A stretch of DNA of 39,038 nt from an uncultured Actinomycetes bacterium (lineage in GTDB: Bacteria; Actinomycetota; Actinomycetes; Mycobacteriales; Mycobacteriaceae), in assembly GCA_903884065.1 (NCBI GenBank), contig CAISDL010000005.1:1-39038 (forward strand), read 5' to 3'. Under the pieces are notes generated by a model that had not been told where the DNA came from, made no database searches, and saw nothing but the letters and a program-made list of their open reading frames with translations. This document shows positions 26,168 to 33,717 of this stretch, in pieces (the stretch's first letter is position 1; the number at the start of each line of letters is the position of its first letter). A program made the translations under genes and the position numbers.

Positions 26168-27279
26168 CATCCCGGCCCGCGCTCACCGAACACGCCGCCG
26201 GGCTGGAACTGGTCGACAACCACGTGCACGGGTTCTGGCTGAACTCCGCTGACCGGCGTCGTTTCGAGAACGATCTCAACGAGGCCAACACCGAACCGCT
26301 CGCCGATTTCGATTCCGGGTTCGACACCCAACTCGGCTTCGCGGTCCGGGCGCACTGCGCGCCCCTGCTCGGGTTGCTCCCGCATGCCGACCCGCAGGCC
26401 TATTGGGCGGCCAGGGCGGGCCACACCGAGACCGAACTCGCCCGGATCTTCCTGCCCGCCGCGGGTGTCAGCGACTGGCTGGTCGACACCGGACTGGATG
26501 ATCTGGCCGGCCTGGATGACATCGCCGACGCCGGCCGGGGCCGCGTGCACGAGGTGATCCGCATCGAGAAGATCGCCGAGCAGGCCGCCGCGGAACCCGG
26601 TGAATACGCCGCAGCCTTCCGGGAGATGCTCAGCGACAGAGCCGCTTCGGCGGTCGCGACCAAGAGCATCATGGCCTACCGCAGTGGCTTCGACATCGAT
26701 CTGTCAGATCCGTCGGACAGTGAGGTCGCGGCGGCGGCGCAGAAGTGGCGTGACGCCGGGGGAGTCCGGCTGACCGATCCGGTCCTGCTGCGATTCGGCC
26801 TCCATGAAGCACTGCGGTTGGGCAAGCCGTTGCAGATTCATGTCGGACTCGGCGACCGCGACTGCGATCTGCACCTCACCAATCCCATGCACCTGCTCGA
26901 CCTGCTGCGTCAGAGCGGCGACATCCCGGTGGTGTTACTGCACTGCTATCCCTACGAGCGCGAAGCCGGCTACCTCGCGAACGCGTTCAACAACGTCTAC
27001 CTCGACGTCGGGCTGAGCGTGAATCATCTCGGCGCCCGTGCCGCGGCCTTCCTCGGCCGTGCCTTGGAACTGGCGCCGTTCCGCAAGATCATGTACTCCT
27101 CCGACGCGGTACGGGCCCCTGAGTTGCACTACCTCGGCGCGCGTTTGTGGCGTGCTGGAATCGTCGACGTGCTGACCGACTTCGTCGACCGCGACCAATG
27201 GAGCCTCGACGATGCGGGTCGGGTCGCCGGGTTGATCGGCCGGGACAACGCGATTCGGGTCTACCGGCTTCCGGTGTGA
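26164..27279 (+). CDS. TIM-barrel amidohydrolase (Rv1879-like), FluG N-domain type
   Basis: A 371-residue amidohydrolase. Metal-site residues can be placed: H-x-H in DNHVHGF (about residue 20), the candidate carboxylated Lys in ATKSIMAYR (about 163), His in LQIHVGLGD, His in VVLLHCYPYE, and Asp in MYSSDAVRAPE. The domain resembles the amidohydrolase half of FluG-type proteins, where it is fused to a GS-like domain; here the two halves are separate genes overlapping by GTGA. It may hydrolyse the gamma-glutamyl product or a related amide, which is inference. It converges on the LEH-like gene with 4 nt between stops. Confidence 0.88.
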   Translation: MTSRPALTEHAAGLELVDNHVHGFWLNSADRRRFENDLNEANTEPLADFDSGFDTQLGFAVRAHCAPLLGLLPHADPQAYWAARAGHTETELARIFLPAAGVSDWLVDTGLDDLAGLDDIADAGRGRVHEVIRIEKIAEQAAAEPGEYAAAFREMLSDRAASAVATKSIMAYRSGFDIDLSDPSDSEVAAAAQKWRDAGGVRLTDPVLLRFGLHEALRLGKPLQIHVGLGDRDCDLHLTNPMHLLDLLRQSGDIPVVLLHCYPYEREAGYLANAFNNVYLDVGLSVNHLGARAAAFLGRALELAPFRKIMYSSDAVRAPELHYLGARLWRAGIVDVLTDFVDRDQWSLDDAGRVAGLIGRDNAIRVYRLPV

Positions 27280-27283
27280 GAGG

Positions 27284-27733
27284 TCAGATCAGGCCGGTGG
27301 CGTCGAAGATCCAGGACATGTCGGCCGACCGCAGCTGCTCCATCCAGTCCTTCGGGGCGTGGTTCAGCAGCCCGCCGAAGTCCCAGTAATCCTTCCAGAG
27401 CGTGATCTTGCCGTCACGGACCGTGTGCACCGTCACGAACTGCAGCACCGCGCTCTCACCGCTGACCCAGTTCCACGTCTCGGAGTGTTCGTACATCACG
27501 TCGGTGCCGTTGCTCAGCAGCAGACCGTCGTGGTTGGCGTAGCCGGCAAGTGGCTCCAGTCCGACCTTCAGGCGCTTGACGATGTCATCCGGACCCCGCG
27601 CTGCGGCGGCCGGCCCGACCGGCATGTCGACGTAGATGCAGTCCTCGGCGAGAAAGGTCTTCAGGGCGTCCCAGTCGCGGTCCGACAGCGCGCGCCACAT
27701 GCCGAGAACGACGTCGGCGCCTTCAGCCTGCAT
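27284..27733 (-). CDS. Limonene-epoxide hydrolase/SnoaL-like (NTF2-fold) protein
   Basis: A 149-residue NTF2-fold protein. N-terminal helix GADVVLGMWRALSDRDWDAL is followed by FLAEDCIYVDMPVGPAAAARG and the core strand FVTVHTVRDGKITLWKDYWD. This is typical of the limonene-1,2-epoxide hydrolase/SnoaL-like group. Many members are epoxide hydrolases or isomerases; catalysis is not proven by sequence. The ATG lies 11 nt inside the upstream amidohydrolase gene, so it is the last gene of the cyp124-cyp140 strand. An epoxide hydrolase after two P450s would make chemical sense. Confidence 0.82.
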   Translation of the reverse strand: MQAEGADVVLGMWRALSDRDWDALKTFLAEDCIYVDMPVGPAAAARGPDDIVKRLKVGLEPLAGYANHDGLLLSNGTDVMYEHSETWNWVSGESAVLQFVTVHTVRDGKITLWKDYWDFGGLLNHAPKDWMEQLRSADMSWIFDATGLI

Positions 27734-29510
27734 GAGCCACCGCCCGTGCCTGTAAGTGCCGGCCGGCCCGCAGGAAGCTGCCCGTGCGCTCGGCGCCGAG
27801 AACCGGGGTCGGTGCGCCGTCGCGGATCACAGCCCGGCCGCCGATCAGCACCAGCCGGACCGCGTCGTCGTTGCGGTTGACCATCCGGGGCAGGCCGGCG
27901 TACTGCGGAACCGGGGATTCGGCGTAGCCGTCGAGGCGCTCGTCGAGGTACTCCGGGTCGATGATCACCAGATCGGCCCGGTCACCGATGCGCAGGTGAC
28001 CGGCGTTGAGGTCGTACCAGTCGGCGAGTTCGCCGGTGAGCCGGTGCACCGCCCTCTCGACGGTCATGAACGGATCGCCGCCCCGGTCGGCGTCGCGGAC
28101 GTGCCGCAGCAGCCGGAGCCCGAAGTTGTAGAACGCCATGTTGCGCAGATGCGCCCCCGCGTCGGAGAACCCCATCTGGATCCCGTCATCGTGCGCGAGC
28201 TTCCTCAGCACCTCGGGACGGTGGTTGGAGATCGTGGTGCGCCAGCGCACCTTGGTTCCGTGCTCGACGACGAGGTCGAGGAACGCGTCGACCGGGTGCA
28301 GTCCGCCGCGGTCGAGACCGACCTCCCCGAACGACCGGCCGATCACCGACCCGTCCGGGCAGTCGACGATCTCGGCATCGAAGAAGTCGCGGTGCCAGAC
28401 CCGCACGCCGAATTTCGAGTCGTAGTCCCTGCGGAATCGCCGCCGGTAATCCTCGTCCTGCAGAAGCGCGTTGCGTTCGACCTCGTCGCGCAGATGCAGC
28501 GCCGCCGCCCCGGAGCCGAACTCCTCGAACACCACCAGGTCGATGCCGTCGGCATACACCTCGAACGGCACCGGAAGATGCTGCCAGCGGAAGTCGCCGC
28601 CGAACCGGTTGACCAACCGGGCCACCGGGCCCAGCGCCGCGATGGCGAACCGGTTGGCCTTGATGTCGGCGGCCGACAGCAGACTGGTCTTGAGCTTCTT
28701 TCGTAACACCGGAAGTGCCTGTGCCACTTGGGACAACAGGTTGAGCGGATTGGTGATGTCGGGGCCGGACTGCAGCACACGGCCGCGCCGGCGGACCAGG
28801 TTTTTGAGCCTGCGCAACTCGCGCGGCTTGGCGAAGGTCGACGGCAGTGTTCGCGATCGGCAGGTATCGCCGTCGATCTTGTCGAAGAGCAGCTGCTGGG
28901 AGGACAGGCCGATGAAGCCCGCATCCAATGCCTCCTCGAGCATCCGCTCCATCTGGGCCTGCTCGCCGGAGGTGGGCCGCATCTCTTTGCGGGTCGCGCG
29001 GTCGAGTCCCATAGTGGCCGTGCGCATGTCGGAATGGCCGATGAAGGCCGCGACGTTCGGGCCCAGTGGGCGATCCTCCAGTGCTCCGATGTACTCCTCG
29101 GCGCTGTCCCAGGTCTTGGCGTTGTCGATGGCGGCGATGACGTGCTCGCGCGGTATCGCCTCGACCCGGCCGAACAGGTTCCCGGCGTCCTCGCCGCCGA
29201 CGTGGATCGTCGACAGTGAGCATGAACCGATCAGGACGGTGGTGACGCCGTGCCGGACCGACTCGGGGAGGCCGGGGCCGTCGAGTACCTCGACGTCGTA
29301 ATGGGTGTGGATGTCGACGAATCCCGGCAGTACCCACGTTCCGGCGGCGTCGATGACCTCAGGACAGCCATTGTCGTCAAGGTCGTGTGGTGTCACCGCG
29401 GCGACGCGGCCGTCGACGATTCCGATATTGCGGACGGCCGACGGCGCCCCGGTTCCGTCGAACCAGCGCCCGTTGCGAATGATGGTGTCGAAGCGCGGTT
29501 GCGGGCCCAT
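27723..29510 (-). CDS. N-acyl-D-amino-acid deacylase-type amidohydrolase
   Basis: A 595-residue member of the D-aminoacylase branch of the amidohydrolases. The N-terminal beta sandwich contains DTIIRNGRWFDGTGAPS. The metal motif is GFVDIHTHYD and the late Asp motif FSDAGAHLRNMAFYNFG. The C-terminal sandwich contains GDRADLVIIDPEYLDERL. The family hydrolyses N-acyl or other amide bonds; mycobacterial members of this length have no firmly known substrate. ATG at 29510 is chosen; GTG at 29516 is equally possible, and neither has a good ribosome binding site. It lies 63 nt after the cyp140 stop and overlaps the LEH-like gene by 11 nt. Confidence 0.87.
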   Translation of the reverse strand: MGPQPRFDTIIRNGRWFDGTGAPSAVRNIGIVDGRVAAVTPHDLDDNGCPEVIDAAGTWVLPGFVDIHTHYDVEVLDGPGLPESVRHGVTTVLIGSCSLSTIHVGGEDAGNLFGRVEAIPREHVIAAIDNAKTWDSAEEYIGALEDRPLGPNVAAFIGHSDMRTATMGLDRATRKEMRPTSGEQAQMERMLEEALDAGFIGLSSQQLLFDKIDGDTCRSRTLPSTFAKPRELRRLKNLVRRRGRVLQSGPDITNPLNLLSQVAQALPVLRKKLKTSLLSAADIKANRFAIAALGPVARLVNRFGGDFRWQHLPVPFEVYADGIDLVVFEEFGSGAAALHLRDEVERNALLQDEDYRRRFRRDYDSKFGVRVWHRDFFDAEIVDCPDGSVIGRSFGEVGLDRGGLHPVDAFLDLVVEHGTKVRWRTTISNHRPEVLRKLAHDDGIQMGFSDAGAHLRNMAFYNFGLRLLRHVRDADRGGDPFMTVERAVHRLTGELADWYDLNAGHLRIGDRADLVIIDPEYLDERLDGYAESPVPQYAGLPRMVNRNDDAVRLVLIGGRAVIRDGAPTPVLGAERTGSFLRAGRHLQARAVAHAG

Positions 29511-29573
29511 CGTCACAGCAAACCCGGCTGCCAGGCGGGTGTCAACGACGGTCTCCGGCCTCGCCGCCCGGAA

Positions 29574-30887
29574 TCAGCCGGCGACCGTCGCGGGGGCGCC
29601 CAGGCGAACCGGCAGGTGCGCCCACCCCCGCAGGACCCGGGTGTCGCGGCGGCTGCCCTCGCCGGCGAGTTGGGCGTCGGGGAAGTGCGTGAAGAACCCG
29701 CGCAGTCCCGATTCGCCCTCGATCCTGGCCAGCGCCGCACCCAGACAGAAGTGTCTGCCCCCGGAGAAGGCCAGATGTCGCCCGGCGTTGGGACGTTGAA
29801 CATCGAAACGATGCGGGTCGGGGAAGACCGCGGGGTCACGGTTCGCCGCGGCGAGGTAGATGACCACCATTTCGCCCCGCTGGACCGGGTTGCCGGCCAC
29901 GACGGTGTCGGTGCGGGCAACGCGGGCGGTGAGTTGCACGGGGGAGTCCAGGCGCAGGATCTCCTCGACGGCGTTCGGCCACAGCGACGGATCGGCCGCC
30001 AGAACGGCCAACTGGTCCGGGGACTGCAACAACATCTGAATTCCGTTGCCCAACAGGTTCACCGTCGTCTCGAAACCCGCCGCCAGCACCAGCCCGGCGA
30101 CGGCCAGCAATTCAGACTGATCCAGCCGGACCCCGCCATCGGAGGCGGCGATCAGCTGGCTCATGAGGTCCTGGCCCGGATTTTCCCGCAGCTTCTGCAG
30201 ATGCGCGGTGAGCCATTCGTTGAATCCCTCGAGCCCGTGCTGCACGCTGCGGTACTGCGGCCAGGTCAGGCCGAAATCCAGGCTGGGAGCTGCCAATTCA
30301 CCGAACTCCAGGACTCGCTGCCGATCCGCCTCGGGCACTCCGAGGATCTCGCTGATGATGGCGACCGGCAGCTGGGAACAGTATCGCTCGACGACGTCGA
30401 CCGCACCGCCCGCGTCGCCCATGTCGGCGAGCAGGGCCGCGGCCGTGTCCTGCACCTGGTCGCGCATCCCGGCCACCGCACGGGAGGTGAACACCGACGA
30501 CACCGTCTTGCGGTAGCGGGTGTGCTCGGGAGGCTCGACGGCCAGCAGCGAGGGCGGCATCAGAGGGTGCAGGATGTCGGCGCGGGTGCGTCGTTCGAGC
30601 CATCGCAGCGGCGCGGGCAGGTTGGAGCCGACCGCGATGACGCGAAAGTCGTCGGAGCGCAACAACTCATGAGCGGTGGCGTGGTCGACGGTCAGATGGC
30701 TGACCCGTGCCCGCACCAGCGGGCCCTGCGCGCGCAACTCGTCGAAGAAGGGGACCGGATCGGCCCGGACCGACGGATCGGCGACGAACCGGGCTTGCGG
30801 ATCGCCTTTGCGCGCCGACCATGTGGCGGCCGATCGCACGACACCGTGCAGCGCCAGCCAGTGCAGCCACTCTCGTGTCTCTGACAT
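29574..30887 (-). CDS. cyp140: Cytochrome P450 CYP140
   Basis: A 437-residue soluble bacterial P450. I-helix LVLAAGFETTVNLLGNG (oxygen-activation A-G-x-E-T-T), K-helix EEILRLDSP (ExxR), and heme loop FSGGRHFCLGAALAR with the thiolate Cys. Length and N terminus (MSETREWLHWLALHGVV) fit CYP140 (Rv1880c, 438 residues), whose position in the syntenic region it occupies. The substrate of CYP140 is not established to my knowledge. The ATG shares a base with the TGA of the upstream P450 (TGATG), showing translational coupling. Electron partners would be a ferredoxin and its reductase, not encoded beside it. Confidence 0.9.
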   Translation of the reverse strand: MSETREWLHWLALHGVVRSAATWSARKGDPQARFVADPSVRADPVPFFDELRAQGPLVRARVSHLTVDHATAHELLRSDDFRVIAVGSNLPAPLRWLERRTRADILHPLMPPSLLAVEPPEHTRYRKTVSSVFTSRAVAGMRDQVQDTAAALLADMGDAGGAVDVVERYCSQLPVAIISEILGVPEADRQRVLEFGELAAPSLDFGLTWPQYRSVQHGLEGFNEWLTAHLQKLRENPGQDLMSQLIAASDGGVRLDQSELLAVAGLVLAAGFETTVNLLGNGIQMLLQSPDQLAVLAADPSLWPNAVEEILRLDSPVQLTARVARTDTVVAGNPVQRGEMVVIYLAAANRDPAVFPDPHRFDVQRPNAGRHLAFSGGRHFCLGAALARIEGESGLRGFFTHFPDAQLAGEGSRRDTRVLRGWAHLPVRLGAPATVAG

Positions 30888-32185
30888 CAGGCCGGCGGTG
30901 TCCAGCCGACGGGCAGTCGCTTGATGCCGTGGATGAACGACGACAGCAGCATCGACGGCTCCTCGGTGACCGCGATGTCGGGGATCCGGCTGTGCAGTTC
31001 TTCGAAGATCACCGCGATCTCGCGCCGAGCCAGGTTGGCGCCCAGGCAGAAATGCGTTCCGCCGCCGCCGAATCCGAGGTGATGGTTAGGTGTGCGCGTC
31101 ACGTCGAACAGCCATGGGGCGTCAAAATGCCGCTCGTCCCGGTTGGCCGACGCGTACCACATGGTCACTTTGTCGCCCTGCGCGATTTTCTTACCACCGA
31201 CCTCGACGTCCCGGGTTGCGGTGCGGCGCATGTACACCACCGGGGAGGCCCAGCGCACGATCTCCTCGACCGCGCTCTGGGTATGCGCTTCGAAGTCGTT
31301 CCACCAGATCTCGCGCTGCTCGGGATAGCGGGTCAGCGCGAGAACGCCGTGGCTGATGGCGTTGCGGGTGGTCTCATTGCCGGCCACCGCCAGCAGGATG
31401 AAGAACGAGGCGATCTCCGAGGAGCTGAGCCGCTCGCCATCGACCTCGGCCGCGACCAGGGCGGTGGTGAGGTCGTCGCGCGGAGTGGACCGGCGGTCCT
31501 CGGCCAGCGCGGTGGCGTACGCGCCGATGTCGATGGCCACCTTCATGAACTCGGTGAAGTCGGTGGTCAGGTCGGGGTCGCCGAAGCCGAGGATGATGTT
31601 CGTCCAGTGGAAGATCTGGTGGTGGTCGGACTCGGGGATGCCCATCATGTCGCAGATGACCTGCAGCGGCAGTGGCCCGGACAGCTCGGTGACCAGTTCG
31701 GCGCGGCCGTCAGGATGGTTCGCGATGAGATCGGTGACCAGACGCCGGGCCCGGTCACGCACGGACTCCTCGGTCCGCGCGACGACCTTGGGGGTGAAGG
31801 CGCTTCGGACGATGTTGCGCAGCCGGGCGTGCCGCGGGTCGTCCAGGGCGATCATCGAGCCGAAGTACTCGGCGACCTCGGGTGCCTGATCACCGATGGT
31901 GATGTTGGGGTAGCTGCTGAAGACCTCGGGATGACGGCTGGCGTAGTGCACATCGTCGAACGTCATCAGGGCCCAATGACCGCCACCGGCCTGGAAACCG
32001 TCGTACTCGATCTCCCGGAAGAACGTGATCGGAGACTCCCGGCGCAGCGTCGCGAACGCGCCGTCGCGGATCGAGTCGTCCTGTTGCCAGAACTCGATCG
32101 TGCCGAGGTTGACGTCGCCGAGTGCGACGTCGGGCGGCGCCTGGCCGTTCACGCGGGTTGCGATGCCCATGGTTTCACCGTCCAT
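30887..32185 (-). CDS. cyp124: Cytochrome P450 CYP124-family
   Basis: A 432-residue P450. I-helix ILLAVAGNETTRNAISHG, K-helix EEIVRWASPVVYMRR, heme loop GFGGGGTHFCLGANLAR. Segments such as IATRVNG, RDGAFATLRRESP, ASRHPEVFSSYPNITIGDQ and HWTNIILGFGDPDL are close to M. tuberculosis CYP124 (Rv2266) as I remember it. That enzyme omega-hydroxylates methyl-branched lipids and accepts cholesterol-type side chains. In M. tuberculosis cyp124 is far from cyp140; here they overlap. ATG 32185 gives an N terminus of the same length as CYP124; ATG 32170 is an alternative. Confidence 0.88.
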   Translation of the reverse strand: MDGETMGIATRVNGQAPPDVALGDVNLGTIEFWQQDDSIRDGAFATLRRESPITFFREIEYDGFQAGGGHWALMTFDDVHYASRHPEVFSSYPNITIGDQAPEVAEYFGSMIALDDPRHARLRNIVRSAFTPKVVARTEESVRDRARRLVTDLIANHPDGRAELVTELSGPLPLQVICDMMGIPESDHHQIFHWTNIILGFGDPDLTTDFTEFMKVAIDIGAYATALAEDRRSTPRDDLTTALVAAEVDGERLSSSEIASFFILLAVAGNETTRNAISHGVLALTRYPEQREIWWNDFEAHTQSAVEEIVRWASPVVYMRRTATRDVEVGGKKIAQGDKVTMWYASANRDERHFDAPWLFDVTRTPNHHLGFGGGGTHFCLGANLARREIAVIFEELHSRIPDIAVTEEPSMLLSSFIHGIKRLPVGWTPPA

Positions 32186-32237
32186 CCGATCGGGCTTGAC
32201 TCCACATTAGATACCCGGGACGGCGGCACCCGTGGGA

Positions 32238-32696
32238 TCACTCCTCTTCGACGACCTTCTTGATGCGCTCCAGCGTGGTGCGCATGTCGCGGACGTTGCG
32301 CCGGCCGCGCAGATATCCCGCGAACGTCCAGAACACCCGGACCGGGAGTGAGTTGTTGAGCCGGAACGACTCGGTGACATCGGTCCCGTCTCCGCGCGGG
32401 GCGAACCGGTAATGCCAGTTGTTGACGGCCTGATCTCCCGGGCCCAGCACGGCGAAGCCGAACTCCCGGCCGGGTTCGCAGGCCGTCACCCGACAGGTGG
32501 TCCAGTACACCGGCCCGATCTCGTTGCGGCGCACATGCCCCCGGAACTTGGCCCCTAGCGCCGGCCCGGTCGCGCCGTCCAGCCACTCCGCCTCGAAGAC
32601 CTCGGGGGAGAAACGGCCGGTGTTGTGGATGTCGGCGACCAGATCCCAGATCTTCTCGGCCGGCGCATCCATGTGCACCGTCACGGAACCTTCCAT
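32238..32696 (-). CDS. SRPBCC (START/Bet v1-like) protein, Rv1883c-like
   Basis: A 152-residue polyketide-cyclase/START-like protein. It begins EGSVTVHMDAPAEKIWDLVAD and contains FSPEVFEAEWLDGATGPALG, WTTCRVTACEPGREFGFAV and a long C-terminal helix (VRDMRTTLERIKKVVEEE). The helix-grip fold binds hydrophobic ligands. Size and position match Rv1883c (about 153 residues). It may carry or process a lipid for the adjacent P450s, which is inference. The ATG lacks a ribosome binding site; minus-strand TAGGAT ends 8 nt upstream, so it may be leaderless. A second SRPBCC gene starts divergently 38 bp away. Confidence 0.85.
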   Translation of the reverse strand: MEGSVTVHMDAPAEKIWDLVADIHNTGRFSPEVFEAEWLDGATGPALGAKFRGHVRRNEIGPVYWTTCRVTACEPGREFGFAVLGPGDQAVNNWHYRFAPRGDGTDVTESFRLNNSLPVRVFWTFAGYLRGRRNVRDMRTTLERIKKVVEEE

Positions 32697-32704
32697 GTTG
32701 AAAG

Positions 32705-32710
32705 ATCCTA
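32705..32710 (-). promoter_or_regulatory. -10 element for leaderless SRPBCC gene (minus)
   Basis: Minus-strand TAGGAT (plus-strand ATCCTA) ends 8 nt before the ATG at 32696. Confidence 0.4.
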
Positions 32711-32721
32711 GGCGCCGCAGC

Positions 32722-32727
32722 TAGCGT
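32722..32727 (+). promoter_or_regulatory. -10 element for leaderless SRPBCC gene (plus)
   Basis: TAGCGT ends 7 nt before the ATG at 32735; no ribosome binding site is present. Confidence 0.45.
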
Positions 32728-32734
32728 CACGCCG

Positions 32735-33136
32735 ATGGGTATCGCACTGCGCCCGCCCGTCCCGAGCGTCGACCGGGACGTCCCGGCGCCACCCGACGCA
32801 GTCTGGCGGCTGTTGGCCGACGTTCGGGAGTGGCCGCGCTGGGGACCGTCGGTGCGTCGTGCGGAATTGGATGGCGGGGGCTCGGAGTTGAGCGCCGGCG
32901 CGCAGGGAACCGTCTGGACCGCCGTCGGAGTGCCATTGCGGTTCAGCATCACCGACTTCGATCCCGGGCACCGGTGGGCGTGGAAGGTGGCGGGGGTGAC
33001 GGCAACCGGACACGAGGTCATCGCCACTCCGGGTGGGTGCCGGGTCCGGTTCGATGTGCCCTGGTGGGCGGTGGCCTATCTGCCGGTCTGTGCGGCGGCC
33101 CTGGCCAAGATCGAGGCGCTGGCCACCGCCGCCTAG
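32735..33136 (+). CDS. Second SRPBCC-family protein
   Basis: A 133-residue SRPBCC protein: VDRDVPAPPDAVWRLLADVREWPRWGPSV at the N terminus (described in parts, residues about 11-39), then GTVWTAVGVPLRFSITDFDP, HRWAWKVAGVTATGH and a C-terminal helix. This is the polyketide cyclase/dehydrase subgroup of ligand-binding helix-grip proteins. It is divergent from the Rv1883c-like SRPBCC gene and not especially similar to it. Function unknown. It converges on the chorismate mutase; the two stop codons share CTAG at 33133-33136. Confidence 0.82.
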   Translation: MGIALRPPVPSVDRDVPAPPDAVWRLLADVREWPRWGPSVRRAELDGGGSELSAGAQGTVWTAVGVPLRFSITDFDPGHRWAWKVAGVTATGHEVIATPGGCRVRFDVPWWAVAYLPVCAAALAKIEALATAA

Positions 33137-33717
33137 CCGCAGTAGGACCGTGTGGCGGCGTCGAGGGCCTGGACGTAGAGCGGATCCAGATCCCGATCGG
33201 CGGCGACAGCGGTCTTCGCGGCGCTGAGGCGGACCGCACAGTCCGGGCCGTGCAATACCGGCCACTGTCCGGCGATCTCGGCGACCATGCGGTGGTTGAG
33301 CCCGTCGATCAGCGCGCGGGAGGACGACAAGTCAGGAGCAGATGCCGGGGCTGCAGCCGGGTCGAGCTTCCACCACGAGAACCGGCTGTACTGAACGGCT
33401 TCGGTGGCGTTGATCTGGTCGGTGAACACTCTGCCCACGTAATCAACAGGGACACTGACGGTTTCGGCATCGGCCGACACCGCAGCCAGGACCTGTTGCA
33501 CTCGCGCGGGATCGGTGATCGGGCCGCCGCCGAGCCACTTACTGGCCGCGACCGGGTCTGCGGTCTGCAACCGCTGGGTCGCGGCGTCGACCAGGTCGTA
33601 CAACGGCTGGGCCGCCGGGTCGGCGGTGGCCGGGGCGATCGGCGCGGCCGTCACGGCTGCGCAGGTACCCAGTGCCGCGATCGCCCGCCGCAGCGCCGAC
33701 GTTCTCGGGCCGCTCAG
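33133..33717 (-). CDS. Secreted AroQ-gamma chorismate mutase (Rv1885c-like), probable CTG start
   Basis: Converts chorismate to prephenate, outside the cytoplasm in this subclass. The helical domain reads LYDLVDAATQRLQTADPVAASKW, VGRVFTDQINATEAVQ and YSRFSWWKLDP (given in parts). Two Cys residues (GPDCAVRL and RSYCG at the end) match the disulfide of M. tuberculosis Rv1885c. The first standard start in frame is GTG 33654, which would leave no signal peptide. The 21 codons upstream encode LSGPRTSALRRAIAALGTC, a convincing basic-then-hydrophobic signal peptide. The only plausible start is CTG 33715-33717, overlapping the protease TGA and preceded by AAGGGG. That gives 194 residues, against about 199 for Rv1885c. 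Confidence 0.85.
   Translation of the reverse strand: MSGPRTSALRRAIAALGTCAAVTAAPIAPATADPAAQPLYDLVDAATQRLQTADPVAASKWLGGGPITDPARVQQVLAAVSADAETVSVPVDYVGRVFTDQINATEAVQYSRFSWWKLDPAAAPASAPDLSSSRALIDGLNHRMVAEIAGQWPVLHGPDCAVRLSAAKTAVAADRDLDPLYVQALDAATRSYCG

Noticed and set aside
29250..30884. A 544-codon open frame on the + strand antisense to cyp140
   Set aside because: The minus-strand P450 has all family motifs. The antisense frame is a by-product of high GC at third codon positions; its product is compositionally biased and resembles no family.
30707..32263. A 518-codon + strand frame antisense to cyp124
   Set aside because: It is a shadow frame of a clear P450 with ExxR and heme motifs.
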